Assembly: GCF_014639315.1 (NCBI RefSeq)
Contig: NZ_BMFY01000018.1
Coordinates: forward strand, 1-64,000
Source: Sediminivirga luteola
Lineage (GTDB): Bacteria > Actinomycetota > Actinomycetes > Actinomycetales > Brevibacteriaceae
DNA length: 64,000 nucleotides
Direction: 5' to 3'
Shown here: in pieces, positions 37,535-46,927 of the stretch
Numbering within the stretch: the first letter of the stretch is position 1
Layout of the letters: every line of letters starts with the position of its first letter
Notes under the pieces: model-generated
Database searches by the model: none
What the model saw: the letters and a program-made list of their open reading frames with translations, nothing else
What the model was told of the DNA's origin: nothing
Position numbers and translations under genes: made by a program

Positions 37535-38923
37535 ATGGAAGACTGGACCCAGACCCTGGGTGCCGGGCCGCTGCTCGCGATCGCCGCGGGCGCCATCGCC
37601 CTCATCCTCATCCTCATCATCCGCTTCAAGGTCCACGCGTTCATCACGCTCATCGTGGTCTCGGCGCTGACGGCCATCGCCGCGGGCATTCCGATGTCAG
37701 CGCTTTCGGACACCCTCACCGGCGGCTTCGGTTCCACGCTGGGGACCGTGGCCCTGCTGGTGGCTCTCGGCGCGATGCTCGGCCGCCTGATCGAGCACTC
37801 CGGCGGCGCCCGGGTCCTGGCCGAGAAGCTCGTGAGCACCTTCGGGGAGAAACGCGCGCCGTTCGCGCTGGGCATCGCCTCGCTCATCCTGGGCTTCCCG
37901 ATGTTCTTCGACGCCGGCCTGGTCATGATGCTGCCGATCGTCTTCGCCGTCGCCCGCCGGGTCTCCGGCAAGAGCGTCGTGCTGTTCGGCATCCCGACCG
38001 CGGCGGCGTTCTCCGTCATGCACGTCTTCCTGCCGCCGCACCCCGGTCCGGTGTCCGCCTCGGAGTTCTACGAGGCCAGCATCGGCCTGGTGCTGCTGGT
38101 GGGCCTGCTGATCGCGTTCCCGCTCTGGTACACGGCCGGCTACCTGTGGGGCAAGTTCGTCGGCGAGCGGACCATGATCCCGGTCCCCAGCCTCTTCGGC
38201 GACCGCGACGACGACCAGCCGTCCAACCCGCCGGGTGTGGGGACGGTCATCGCGCTGCTGCTGACGCCGATGTTCCTCATCCTGCTCAACACCGGCCTCG
38301 ACACCCTGCGTGCCGCCGGCGTGGTCAGCGAGGACACCGTCTGGTTCCAGACGCTCTCCTTCCTGGGGACCTCGGCGATCGCGCTGCTCATCACGGTCAT
38401 CGTCGCCACCTTCGTGCTGGGCTACCGCCGCGGAGAGAACGGCACCGCGCTGGAGAAGATCCTCGACTCGGCGCTCGGCCCGATCTGCTCGGTCATCCTC
38501 ATCACCGGCGCCGGCGGCATGTTCGGCGGGGTGCTGCGCGCCTCCGGCATCGGCGATGCGCTGGCCGACTCGCTCGGAGCGCTGGGCCTGCCGGTCATCA
38601 TCGTCGCCTACCTGATCGCCGTCGTCATCCGCCTGGCGCAGGGCTCGGCGACGGTCGCCCTCGTGACCGCTGCCGGCCTGGCCTCTCCCGCTGTGATCGC
38701 GGGGGATTTCAACGCTGTGCAGGTCGCCTGCATCACCCTGGCCACCGCCGCCGGCTCGGTGTTCGCCGGGCATGTGAACGACTCCGGCTTCTGGCTGGTG
38801 GGCCGGCTGATGGGCATGGACGTGAAGACGACCCTGAAGACGTGGACGGTGCAGCAGGCCCTGCAGTCGATCATCGGCTTCGTCCTGGTGGGCGTCGTCT
38901 ACCTCATCGCCTCCGCCTTCTGA
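37535..38923 (+). CDS. gntP: Gluconate:H+ symporter family (GntP) permease
   Basis: This 462-residue, highly hydrophobic protein has about 12 membrane segments and family motifs such as LILGFPMFFDAGLVMMLPI, AFSVMHVFLPPHPGPV and AGHVNDSGFWLVGRLMG. GntP/IdnT proteins import gluconate, idonate or similar acids. I use ATG 37535 (MEDWTQTLGAGPLL), with GGAGA upstream; an ATG at 37523 is possible. The genes for the next steps follow directly. Confidence 0.94.
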   Translation: MEDWTQTLGAGPLLAIAAGAIALILILIIRFKVHAFITLIVVSALTAIAAGIPMSALSDTLTGGFGSTLGTVALLVALGAMLGRLIEHSGGARVLAEKLVSTFGEKRAPFALGIASLILGFPMFFDAGLVMMLPIVFAVARRVSGKSVVLFGIPTAAAFSVMHVFLPPHPGPVSASEFYEASIGLVLLVGLLIAFPLWYTAGYLWGKFVGERTMIPVPSLFGDRDDDQPSNPPGVGTVIALLLTPMFLILLNTGLDTLRAAGVVSEDTVWFQTLSFLGTSAIALLITVIVATFVLGYRRGENGTALEKILDSALGPICSVILITGAGGMFGGVLRASGIGDALADSLGALGLPVIIVAYLIAVVIRLAQGSATVALVTAAGLASPAVIAGDFNAVQVACITLATAAGSVFAGHVNDSGFWLVGRLMGMDVKTTLKTWTVQQALQSIIGFVLVGVVYLIASAF

Positions 38924-38991
38924 AGCCTCGCATCACGGTGCTGAAGCCCGCTGAGCCGGAACATCCGATCGTACTCACGCCTAAGGAAGTC

Positions 38992-39759
38992 ATGTCTGCA
39001 CTGTTCGATGTCCGCGGCCGCCTGGCACTCGTGACCGGTTCCTCCCGGGGCCTGGGCAGGGCGCTCGCGATCGCCCTCGCCGATGCGGGCGCACGCGTGA
39101 TCGTCCACGGCAGGGACGCCGATGCCATCGCCCGGACCGCGGAGGAAACGGCGTCGCGGTCCGGCCAGGAACCAGCCAGCATCGGCTTCGACGTCACCGA
39201 TGCCGGTGCGGTCGAGGCCGCCGTCGCGCGGATCCTGCGGGAATACGGCACCCCGGACATCCTGGTGAACAACGCCGGACTGCAACGGCGCGCACCGTTC
39301 GCCGAGTACCCGGTGGAGCACTGGGACGCGCTCGTCGCCTCCAATCTGAGCAGCGTCTTCTACGTCTCGCGGTTCCTGGTCCCGGCGATGATCGAGCGTG
39401 GCTCGGGAAAGATCGTCAACATCGGCTCGGTGCAGTCCCTGCTGGCGCGGCAGACCATCGCGGCGTACTCGGCCACCAAGGGCGGCGTCGCGCAGCTGAC
39501 GAAGGGCATGGCGGCGGACCTGGCGGGGCACAACATCCAGGTGAACGCCATCTCACCCGGGTACTTCGCCACGGAGATGAACCGTGCCCTGGTGGAGGAC
39601 GAACAGTTCAACTCGTGGCTGGTGAACCGCACCCCGGCCGGTCGCTGGGGTTCCTTCGAGGAGCTGGCCGGGGCGCTGCTGTTCTTCAGCTCGGACGCCT
39701 CCAGCTTCGTCTCCGGGCAGAACCTGTTCGTCGACGGCGGCATGACCGCGGTGGTCTGA
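38992..39759 (+). CDS. SDR oxidoreductase, gluconate 5-dehydrogenase type
   Basis: This 255-residue classical short-chain dehydrogenase has GSSRGLGRALA (cofactor), NNAG, and YSATKGG (catalytic Tyr and Lys). SISPGYF-type sequence is present as NAISPGYFATEMN. It resembles IdnO/gluconate 5-dehydrogenase, which reduces 5-ketogluconate to gluconate. AAGGAAG precedes ATG 38992. It lies between the permease gene and the broken L-idonate dehydrogenase gene, the expected partners. Confidence 0.9.
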   Translation: MSALFDVRGRLALVTGSSRGLGRALAIALADAGARVIVHGRDADAIARTAEETASRSGQEPASIGFDVTDAGAVEAAVARILREYGTPDILVNNAGLQRRAPFAEYPVEHWDALVASNLSSVFYVSRFLVPAMIERGSGKIVNIGSVQSLLARQTIAAYSATKGGVAQLTKGMAADLAGHNIQVNAISPGYFATEMNRALVEDEQFNSWLVNRTPAGRWGSFEELAGALLFFSSDASSFVSGQNLFVDGGMTAVV

Positions 39760-39841
39760 ACCGGAACAGACCGGGCTGCCGACCACGGCGGCGGCAGTAC
39801 GTCAGTCTCATCAGCGACACGATATGAGAGCGAGGAAAGGA

Positions 39842-40845
39842 ATGCGCGCCGTTTACATCGAGGCGAAGGAGCGCACGGTCGTCCGCCGGGCCGAGGTTCC
39901 CGTACCGGGGCCGGGCGAGGTGCGGCTGCGGGTGGAGTACGTGGGCATCTGCGGTTCAGATCTGCACTACTACTTCGAGGGCGCCAATGGCGAGTTCGTC
40001 GTGCGCGAGCCCCTCATCCCCGGTCATGAGCTCTCCGGGCGGGTGGATCTGGACCCGGGGGACTTCTGGCGCAGGGCACTGCGGTGACGGTGCATCCGGC
40101 TCGGTTCGGTACGCCGGTGGAGGCATACGCCGATGAGCCCCATCTCTGGGCGGGCGGCTCCTACCTGGGCAGCGCTTCGACCTGGCCGCACACTCAGGGC
40201 AGCATGGCTGAGTACCTGGTGGTGGAGCGGGAGATGGTGCGCGTGCTGCCGGAGGGGCTGCCCGTACGTCGCGCGGTGCTGGCTGAGCCGCTTGCGGTGG
40301 CATTGCACGGGGTCTCCAAGGCCGGCGACCTGGCAGGGGCCCGCGTGCTGGTGACCGGCTCGGGGCCCATCGGGCTGCTGAGCGTCGCCGCGGCGCGTGC
40401 CGCCGGGGCCGCTGAGATCGCCTCGACGGATGTCCTTCCGGGGCCGCTGGAGCGCGCGGCGGCGCAGGGCGCGGACCGCACCGTCGACGTCTCGCGGGAG
40501 CCGGTGCCGGAGAACGCCTTCGATGTGGTGCTGGAGTGTTCCGGGGTGCCGGCGTCCATCTCGGCGGCGCTGACGGCGGCCCGGCCGGCCGGTACGGTCG
40601 TGCAGGTGGGAATGGTCCCCAATGAGACACGACCGGTGAACCTGGCGCCGTTCATCGCGAAGGAACTGCGGTTCTTTGGCACATTCCGGTTCAAGGACGA
40701 GATCGGGGCGGCGGTCCAGCTGCTGGCCGAGCGGCCGGAGATCGAACAGGTCATCACCCACGAGTTCACCGTGGACGACCCGGCTGCGGCGTTCGCGGCG
40801 GCGCGGGACTCGCAGGCTTCGGGCAAGGTCATCGTCGCCCTGTGA
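39842..40845 (+). pseudogene. idnD: L-idonate 5-dehydrogenase-like gene, broken by a one-base frameshift
   Basis: Two adjacent frames together make one zinc-dependent dehydrogenase. The first (ATG 39842, GAGGAAAGGA upstream) has GICGSDLHYYFEGANGEF and GHELSGRV with zinc ligands, then ends at 40087 after an unrelated tail. The second frame continues with GGLLAQGTAVTVHPARFG, HTQGSMAEYLVV and VTGSGPIGLLS to the stop at 40845. One extra G in the run of five at 40057-40061 would restore a single protein of about 335 residues. The enzyme would make 5-ketogluconate from L-idonate. A sequencing error, a true mutation or coupled translation from GTG 40084 are the alternatives. Confidence 0.85.
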
Positions 40846-40924
40846 CGACCGCTCCTCGTTTCAGCGCGGGAAGCTTCTCCGTGCCACGAACCGCGACGGC
40901 TGTCAGAGCCTTACGGTGAGGTAG

Positions 40925-40964
40925 GTCTGTTCCTCCGCGGCCCCGTCTGTTCCTCCGCGGCCCC
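40925..40964. repeat. Perfect 20-bp tandem duplication
   Basis: GTCTGTTCCTCCGCGGCCCC occurs twice head to tail in the spacer between the idonate dehydrogenase gene and xerC. Confidence 0.85.
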
Positions 40965-41043
40965 GGTACCGATCGCCGTGGCGCGGGGGATCACCACCGT
41001 TCAGCGGAGCAAGGCCGTTGCAGCCGCGTGTCTCAGGCGCCGT

Positions 41044-42051
41044 TCAGGCGCGGGGGTGGGCCTGGCGGTAGCTCTCCTGCAGGCGGCGGGTGGACACGTG
41101 GGTGTAGATCTGGGTGCTGGAGAGCGAGGCGTGGCCGAGGAGCTCCTGGACGGTGCGCAGGTCAGCGCCGCCTTCGAGCAGGTGCGTGGCGGCGCTGTGC
41201 CGCAGCGCGTGCGGGGCGATGTCCGGGGCACCGGGCACGGCCGCCGCGAGGCGGTGCACCACCTCGCGGATGGCGCGCGGGCCCATCCTGCCGCCGCGGA
41301 TCCCGATGAAAAGCGCATCGGCGTCCTGCGGGGGGCGGGTCTTACGTCCTGCGAGCTGCTCCCTCGGTCCGTCGATCCAGCGGGTGAGCGCCTGAGCGGC
41401 CGGTGCGCCGAGCGGCACGCGCCGTTCCTTGTCGCCCTTACCCAGGACGGTGAGCATACGGCGGGAGAAGTCGACATCGGCGCAGTCGAGCCCGGCGAGT
41501 TCGGAGACACGCACGCCGGTGGCGTAGAGCAGTTCGGCCACGGCGGCGTCCCGGATCAGCTCGGGCTCGGCATCCGGGGCGGCCGCGGCCTCGTGCGCCA
41601 GTCTGAGCAGTTCCGCCGCCTGCTCCGCTTTCAGCGCGGTGGGCAGCCGGCCCCGGTGGCGGGGTGCCTGCAGTCGCCGGGAGGGGTCCGTCTCGATCCG
41701 TCCGCTGCGGCGCGCCCAGTCGAAGAAGGTCCGTGCCGCCGCGATCTTCCGGGCCAGTGTTGCCGGGGCCAGCGCTGCGACCTCGGGCCGCATCAGCCAG
41801 GCGCGCAGCTGCGGCAGGCCGATGGCGGCCAGCGTCCGGGTTCCGTCCTGGGCCAGTGCCGCGAGCATGGTTTCCAGGTCCGTGCGGTAAGCACGTACGG
41901 TGTGCTCGGACCGGTTGCGCTCGGCGGCGAGATGCTCGGCGAAGGCCTCGCAGGTCTCGGCGAACTCGCCGGGCAGAGCATGCTGCCCGGTGCGGGCGGA
42001 AGAGTCCTGCTCGGCGGCCATGGTCTTCATGCTACGCGCCGTGCCGTGCAT
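41044..42051 (-). CDS. xerC: Tyrosine recombinase XerC
   Basis: XerC acts with XerD at dif to resolve chromosome dimers. The catalytic residues are visible: Arg in TGVRVSELAGLDC, the HALRHSAATHLL box, and LGHASLSSTQIYTHV with the nucleophilic Tyr. The N-terminal SAM-like domain is complete. The family fits better than a phage integrase because of the dprA-xerC neighbourhood, which is usual in actinobacteria. ATG 42051 overlaps the dprA stop (TGATG); ATGs at 42030 and 42021 are alternatives. Confidence 0.93.
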   Translation of the reverse strand: MHGTARSMKTMAAEQDSSARTGQHALPGEFAETCEAFAEHLAAERNRSEHTVRAYRTDLETMLAALAQDGTRTLAAIGLPQLRAWLMRPEVAALAPATLARKIAAARTFFDWARRSGRIETDPSRRLQAPRHRGRLPTALKAEQAAELLRLAHEAAAAPDAEPELIRDAAVAELLYATGVRVSELAGLDCADVDFSRRMLTVLGKGDKERRVPLGAPAAQALTRWIDGPREQLAGRKTRPPQDADALFIGIRGGRMGPRAIREVVHRLAAAVPGAPDIAPHALRHSAATHLLEGGADLRTVQELLGHASLSSTQIYTHVSTRRLQESYRQAHPRA

Positions 42052-43316
42052 CAGGAGGGGTTCTTGCGCCAGCCGCGTGCCGCCTGCACCGTCAGGCCCC
42101 GCAGTTCGAGCGCGGCCAGCGCGGACATCACCTCCGGCACCGGCAGTCCGGCGCGATTGGACAGGGTGGAGATATCGGATCCGCCTCTGACCGGCAGCGC
42201 GTCGAAGAGGCGTTTCTCCAGATCGCTCAGGTCATCGCCGGCGCCAGCGGCGAGGGTGTCCTGGTGGCCTGGATCCGCGTCGAGGCCCGTACCCGGCAGC
42301 AGCTGAAGGACATCGTCCGGGGAGGTGACAAGCTCGGCCGCGCCTTCCCGGATCAGCCGGTGGCAGCCGGCCGAACCGGCCGCGTGCACGGAGCCCGGCA
42401 GGGCGCCCACCGGGCGGGCGAGCTCAGCCGCACGGCGCGCGGTGTTCAGCGCCCCGGACCGCCAGCCTGCCTCCACCACGACGGTCGCCTGCGAAGCAGC
42501 GGCGATGAGCCGGTTGCGCTGCAGGAAACGCTGCCGCATAGGGCTCATCCCCGGCGCGGTCTCGGAGACGACCAGCCCGCGCCGGGCTATCTCCTCCAGG
42601 ACATCTGCGTTGCCGCGCGGATAGAGGCGATCCACTCCCCCGGCCATGAACGCCACGGTGCCGGGGTGGCCTCGTTCGTGACGAGCGGCGCTGAGCGCAT
42701 GCCGGTGGGCGGCGATGTCGATGCCGTACGCGCCCCCGGAGACGACCGTGACGCCGTGGCCGCACAGTTCATAGGCCAGCACCCCGGCGTTGTGCGCACC
42801 GTAGCCGCTGGCGGCCCGGGCGCCGACGAGCGCGACGGAGGGCTCGAGCGCCCGATCCAGCCGGTGCTCGCCGCGCACCCACAGGCCCAGCGGCTGCTCC
42901 AGACCCAGATCGGCCAGGCCGGGAGGCCATTCCGGATCCGAGGGGACGACGAGGCGCGCTCCGAGCCGGGCCATACCACGCAGGTCGCGGACGCCATCGG
43001 CGTCTTCCAGCCGCACCTTCCAGCGGTCCAGCGCGGCACCGAACATTCCTGGCCGCACGCTCAGGCCGCGTTCCCGGATCGTGGCGTCGAGTTGTTCCGC
43101 TTCCGGCCGGGTCCAGCGGCCCCGCTGCGCGGCACGCAGGAGGCCGGCGGCGCCGAACACTTCCACGGCGAGGAACAGCAGTCCGTCTCCGGGCTCGCTC
43201 AGCCGCAGGATCGCGGCGCGGGCCTGCCGGTCTTCCTCGTCAGCGGCGCACTGGCGCGCTCCGAGCTGGTGCACTCCGGTGCCGCCGGTGTGCGCCACCG
43301 GGTTCGTCGCGCTCAT
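42051..43316 (-). CDS. dprA: DNA-processing protein DprA
   Basis: DprA protects incoming single strands and loads RecA during uptake. The Rossmann-like core carries SVALVGARAASGYG, VTVVSGGAYGIDIAAHR and VVVEAGWRSGALNTARRA. The C-terminal winged helix (about 360-415) completes the 421 residues. ATG 43316 overlaps the comM stop by ATGA. The yraN-comM-dprA-xerC order is common in actinobacteria, many of which are not known to be competent. Confidence 0.95.
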   Translation of the reverse strand: MSATNPVAHTGGTGVHQLGARQCAADEEDRQARAAILRLSEPGDGLLFLAVEVFGAAGLLRAAQRGRWTRPEAEQLDATIRERGLSVRPGMFGAALDRWKVRLEDADGVRDLRGMARLGARLVVPSDPEWPPGLADLGLEQPLGLWVRGEHRLDRALEPSVALVGARAASGYGAHNAGVLAYELCGHGVTVVSGGAYGIDIAAHRHALSAARHERGHPGTVAFMAGGVDRLYPRGNADVLEEIARRGLVVSETAPGMSPMRQRFLQRNRLIAAASQATVVVEAGWRSGALNTARRAAELARPVGALPGSVHAAGSAGCHRLIREGAAELVTSPDDVLQLLPGTGLDADPGHQDTLAAGAGDDLSDLEKRLFDALPVRGGSDISTLSNRAGLPVPEVMSALAALELRGLTVQAARGWRKNPS

Positions 43317-44932
43317 GGAGTCGCCTCCGGGTGCCGCAGAGTGAGGGCGGCCAGGAGATCCTCGCGGGTGGGACGCTCTCTGCCGGCGACGTCGGCGATG
43401 CTGGCGGCCACGCGGACGACACGGTCATAGCCCCGCATGCTCAGCAGGCCGCGCCGCAGGGCCTCGTCGATCTCGCGTATCTCGGCGGGACTGAAGGCGT
43501 ACCGTTCCCGCAACCAGCTGGCGTCGGCCTGCGCGTTGAGCCGCCAGGGCAGGCCCTGGTAACGCCGGCGCTGCGCCTCGCGTGCGCGCCGCACCCGGGC
43601 CGCGACGTCAGCGGAGGCTTCCTGGGGTCGGGTGTCCTGCAGGTCTTTGAGCGCCACCGGGTGCAGTTCCAGATGAACGTCCATCCGGTCACGGACCGGA
43701 CCGGAGAGCCGGGCGGCGTAACGGCGCCGCGCCATCGGCGGGCATTCACAGCCGATGCCGGTGCCCACCGCTTTCCCGCAGGGGCAGGGATTGGCGGCCA
43801 TCACCAGCTGGAAGGAGGCGGGGAAGGTGGCCGACTCCGCCGCCCGGTCGACGCTGTAACGCGCCGATTCCAGTGGTTGCCGCAGCAGTTCCAGGGCGTC
43901 TCTGCGGAACTCCGGCGCCTCGTCCATGAACAGGACGCCGTGATGTGCTTGCGCCATCAGCCCTGCCCGGCGCGGGCTTCCCGTCATGGCGGCCGGTGAG
44001 GTGCGATGGTGCGGCGCCACGAACGGCGGCGTGCGATCCAGCCCGGTCTCGGGGTCGAAGACCCCGGCGAGCGAGCGGACGGCGGCGACTTCGACGGCTT
44101 CTTCCTCGCTCAGCGGCGGCAGTATCCCCGGCAAGGCGCTCGCCAGGAGGGTCTTCCCGGCGCCGGGCGTGCCGATCATGAGCATGTGGTGACCACCGGC
44201 CGCGGCGACCTCCAGCGCCCAGCGCGCCTGCACCTGTCCTCTGACCGCCGCCAGATCCGCCGGAGCGGGACCGCCGGGGGCGCGCTCCGGGACTCGCGCG
44301 CTCACCATCGGCTGCTGCGGTGCCGGCAGGTTCGCGCCGTGGATGTTCGCCGCCTCGGCCAGGCTGGTCGCGGTCCGGATGCGCATGCCCTGCACGAGGG
44401 CGGCCTCGGCGGCGTTGCCGGCGGGGACGACTGCGCGGTCGATTCCGGCCTCGCGTGCGGCCAGCAGGGCCGCGATGACCCCGCGGACCGGATGCAGCCT
44501 GCCGTCCAGGCCCAGCTCCCCCAGGTGCACGGTGGCCTCGGCTGCACCGGCATGCAGGTGGCCGGCCGCGGCCATCACCGCCACCGCGATGGCCAGGTCG
44601 AAGACGGTGCCCACCTTGCGCAGTTCGCCGGGCGAGAGGTTGACCGTGATCCGGGTGGCCGGCATCGCGCAGCCGCTGTTGCTCAGCGCCGTGCGGATCC
44701 GCTGGCGCGCCTCGTTGACCGAGGCGTCAGGGAGCCCGACGACGGTCATCGCCGGCAGCCCGTCGTTCAGTGACGCCTCGACCGTGACGAGATGACCCCG
44801 TAGCCCTTCGAGCCCGATGGCGCGTGCCCGGCCCAGCCGCAATCGTCGCTCGCCACCTCCGACGGGGGCTGCAGCGCGAGCCGGCCCCGGGCTCTCGGCA
44901 CGCAGCTCGCCGGCCTCCGGCGCGGCACTCAT
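43313..44932 (-). CDS. comM: YifB/ComM-family Mg-chelatase-like AAA ATPase
   Basis: This 539-residue protein has an N-terminal Lon-like domain (GLEGLRGHLVTVEASLNDGL), the Walker A motif MLMIGTPGAGKTLLA and Walker B-type GVLFMDEAPEF, and a C-terminal Mg-chelatase-like part. In Vibrio and Haemophilus ComM is a helicase that extends heteroduplex during transformation. Here it is coupled to yraN upstream and dprA downstream by ATGA overlaps. Confidence 0.95.
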   Translation of the reverse strand: MSAAPEAGELRAESPGPARAAAPVGGGERRLRLGRARAIGLEGLRGHLVTVEASLNDGLPAMTVVGLPDASVNEARQRIRTALSNSGCAMPATRITVNLSPGELRKVGTVFDLAIAVAVMAAAGHLHAGAAEATVHLGELGLDGRLHPVRGVIAALLAAREAGIDRAVVPAGNAAEAALVQGMRIRTATSLAEAANIHGANLPAPQQPMVSARVPERAPGGPAPADLAAVRGQVQARWALEVAAAGGHHMLMIGTPGAGKTLLASALPGILPPLSEEEAVEVAAVRSLAGVFDPETGLDRTPPFVAPHHRTSPAAMTGSPRRAGLMAQAHHGVLFMDEAPEFRRDALELLRQPLESARYSVDRAAESATFPASFQLVMAANPCPCGKAVGTGIGCECPPMARRRYAARLSGPVRDRMDVHLELHPVALKDLQDTRPQEASADVAARVRRAREAQRRRYQGLPWRLNAQADASWLRERYAFSPAEIREIDEALRRGLLSMRGYDRVVRVAASIADVAGRERPTREDLLAALTLRHPEATP

Positions 44933-45294
44933 GCCGCTTCCCCGACGTCGCTCACATGCGACAGCTGCGGGCGGCCCCGCCTGGGCACCGCGATGCCGAT
45001 GACATCGAGCCGCACGGACGGGTAATGCTGTTCCTGCTCGGCGAGCCAGGCGCCGGCCAGCCGCCGCAGGGCACGCAGCTTCTGCGGTGTGACCGCTTCC
45101 AGCGGGTCCCCGGCGGCGCTGCCCCGCCTGGTCTTCACTTCCACGAAGACGAGGGTCGGGCCGTCCATCGCGATGATGTCCAGCTCGCCGTCGCGCAATC
45201 GCCAGTTGCTGGTGAGGATCTGCCAGCCGAGTCCCCGCAGATAGCGTCTGGCGCGGTCCTCACCCCAGGCGCCCAGTGCGTCCTTGGCGCGCAT
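44929..45294 (-). CDS. YraN-family (UPF0102) nuclease-like protein
   Basis: This 121-residue protein begins MRAKDALGAWGEDRARRYLR and has the endonuclease-like core RDGELDIIAMDGPTLVFVEV followed by KTR, matching the D-x-n-E-x-K pattern of restriction-endonuclease-like folds. ATG 45294 fits the family; the frame is open to 45483, but that extension lies outside the conserved part. It ends in an ATGA overlap with comM. It is the last core gene before the AT-richer island. Confidence 0.92.
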   Translation of the reverse strand: MRAKDALGAWGEDRARRYLRGLGWQILTSNWRLRDGELDIIAMDGPTLVFVEVKTRRGSAAGDPLEAVTPQKLRALRRLAGAWLAEQEQHYPSVRLDVIGIAVPRRGRPQLSHVSDVGEAA

Positions 45295-45488
45295 CCCGCC
45301 ACCGCCCTTCCCCTCGCATCGCTCGGCTGTCGTCCATAGCGACGATGCTGCAGGGCGGAGCCGGCCGGAACCACCGGACCGGCCACGGCTGTGGACGACC
45401 AGGCGGACTAGCAGAGACATGTGACGTGCCGGCCAACCCGGCTGTGACTTTCGGCCGGGATAACGCCGTGAGCCTGCACACACTGCAC

Positions 45489-45545
45489 CACCCGGCGCAG
45501 GTCTTTGCTACCGCTTCCTGAGACATCACACCCGGCGCAGGTCTT
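45489..45545. repeat. Direct repeats at the left edge of the island
   Basis: CACCCGGCGCAGGTCTT occurs at 45489-45505 and again at 45529-45545; a shorter piece (TGCAGGTCTT) follows at once. The repeats lie between yraN and the first island gene. Confidence 0.75.
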
Positions 45546-45569
45546 GGTGCAGGTCTTGGCCCGTCTCCC

Positions 45570-46145
45570 TCACTCTGGCGGTGAATAGTGCAAGGCACCA
45601 TCGGTTTCACCGATCCAGGAGAACCGGCGTTTAATGGCATCCCGGGCGTTGCCAGTTACGTTCCCGCTTTCCGGTGCGGCTGAGGGCCAAAGGTCAAATA
45701 TCCAGCGGTCCGGGCCGGCCTGTCGATCGCCCCGCTGCGCGAAATCCTCAATCCATGCGCCGTCCCACGAGACGCCGGGCCAGGCCGTCACTCGTAACCC
45801 GTACCAGCCTTCTGGCGCCGGTGTGAACGGCCAGGTATCGGGGGCGACCAGAACGTAGAATTTACCTCCGTCCGGGAACCGCAAGGTCGTCTCCGCCCAG
45901 AACGACGGTGGGTTGTCCGGGTCTGGGGGCTGCGGCCTATCTTCATGAAGCGAAACCGTGACGAGCATGACCTGTTTGATAATCGGGGGCTCGATCAGTA
46001 TGAACTCTTCGTCCAGATACAGCGGCAACGCTCTCGAAATCACCGAGGGAATGCGCAGCCCATGATCCAGGGAGGCCACGCTCGTTCCGGCTTGGAGCCA
46101 TCCAAAGTCATTATGAAAATACTGACTTTCCGTATAGAGCGTCAC
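45570..46145 (-). CDS. Hypothetical cytoplasmic protein coupled to the NucA/NucB-type gene
   Basis: This 191-residue protein has no signal peptide and no membrane segment. It is rich in Trp, Pro and acidic residues, with segments such as LPLYLDEEFILIEPPIIKQV and APEGWYGLRVTAWPGVSWDG. I do not recognise a family. GTG 46145 overlaps the stop of the nuclease gene (GTGA), so the two should be translated together. A cytoplasmic protein tied to a secreted nuclease suggests an immunity or chaperone role, but that is inference only. Confidence 0.7.
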   Translation of the reverse strand: MTLYTESQYFHNDFGWLQAGTSVASLDHGLRIPSVISRALPLYLDEEFILIEPPIIKQVMLVTVSLHEDRPQPPDPDNPPSFWAETTLRFPDGGKFYVLVAPDTWPFTPAPEGWYGLRVTAWPGVSWDGAWIEDFAQRGDRQAGPDRWIFDLWPSAAPESGNVTGNARDAIKRRFSWIGETDGALHYSPPE

Positions 46146-46927
46146 TGCACCCCCACCCTGAACTCGTTCCATCGCTGGTACATGATATCGTCCACAAACT
46201 CATCCGACCAAGGAGCACTGTTCGGAATTATTCTGGATTTACGATAGAAAACGGCCAGGTCAGCTCCGGCAGTTCGATTATCCGAACTAGGCACGTAACG
46301 CACCGAGTAAGCAAGATCATCATATTCCCAATATTCCCTGTTTTCCCTACTGTACTCGGGACTTTGCCATGTGCTCGCGTAAGGGTACTCATCGCAATCG
46401 TACCCGTCCGGGCGTATCCCGAGTTGGCTCGAGCACGTAGCAGCAGACTCGTTTCTCGGATGTGGCCCTGGATAATTGCGTGTCAACACGTCAAACACCC
46501 ATGCACCTGCTGCAGCCCGGGAATTTCTATCGTAGAAAAGGTCACCGGTTCCACCGAGTGCGTCGGCGACAAAGGCCCTGTGCATAGGACTTCTTTCGAT
46601 GGAAGGCCTGAAAGTCAGCAGACTTCGGTTCAAAAGGGTGTGATCGTCATCATCGATCTCATACTGATCCCACGCACTTAATACCATTCCTCGGCCAGCA
46701 GTGAACACAGGGTGCCCATCGCCACGTATCCCGATACTCGTAGGGGAGCTTAAAGAGGCGTACCGACCCAAAGGGTCCGAGAGGGTAAAGCGAATCCAAC
46801 GCCCGTGTATGATCGCCCGAACGTCATCACCCACCTCATCATAAAATTCCATCATGTACTGGTATGTTTCGTTGTTTGGCTCATCGAATGTTAGCAGTCG
46901 CGGAACTTCGAGCTCAAAAAACGCCAT
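46142..46927 (-). CDS. NucA/NucB-type deoxyribonuclease domain (C-terminal half of a split gene)
   Basis: The frame contains DGYDCDEYPYASTWQSPEYS and then NRTAGADLAVFYRKSRI. The CDEYP-AST pattern is the hallmark of the NucA/NucB DNase family, and the Asp and Glu are its catalytic region. The nearest ATG is 46927, but the family is secreted and this half has no signal. Read with the upstream half through a +1 shift at the T-run near 46920, it gives one exported protein of 505 residues. It is in the AT-richer island and is followed by a coupled small gene. Confidence 0.72.
   Translation of the reverse strand: MAFFELEVPRLLTFDEPNNETYQYMMEFYDEVGDDVRAIIHGRWIRFTLSDPLGRYASLSSPTSIGIRGDGHPVFTAGRGMVLSAWDQYEIDDDDHTLLNRSLLTFRPSIERSPMHRAFVADALGGTGDLFYDRNSRAAAGAWVFDVLTRNYPGPHPRNESAATCSSQLGIRPDGYDCDEYPYASTWQSPEYSRENREYWEYDDLAYSVRYVPSSDNRTAGADLAVFYRKSRIIPNSAPWSDEFVDDIMYQRWNEFRVGVQ

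Noticed and set aside
37423-39759. Long frame that overlaps gntP in another phase and continues into the SDR gene
   Set aside because: The first part is out of frame with the hydrophobic permease and reads as Arg/Pro-rich noise; only the SDR portion from 38992 is real.
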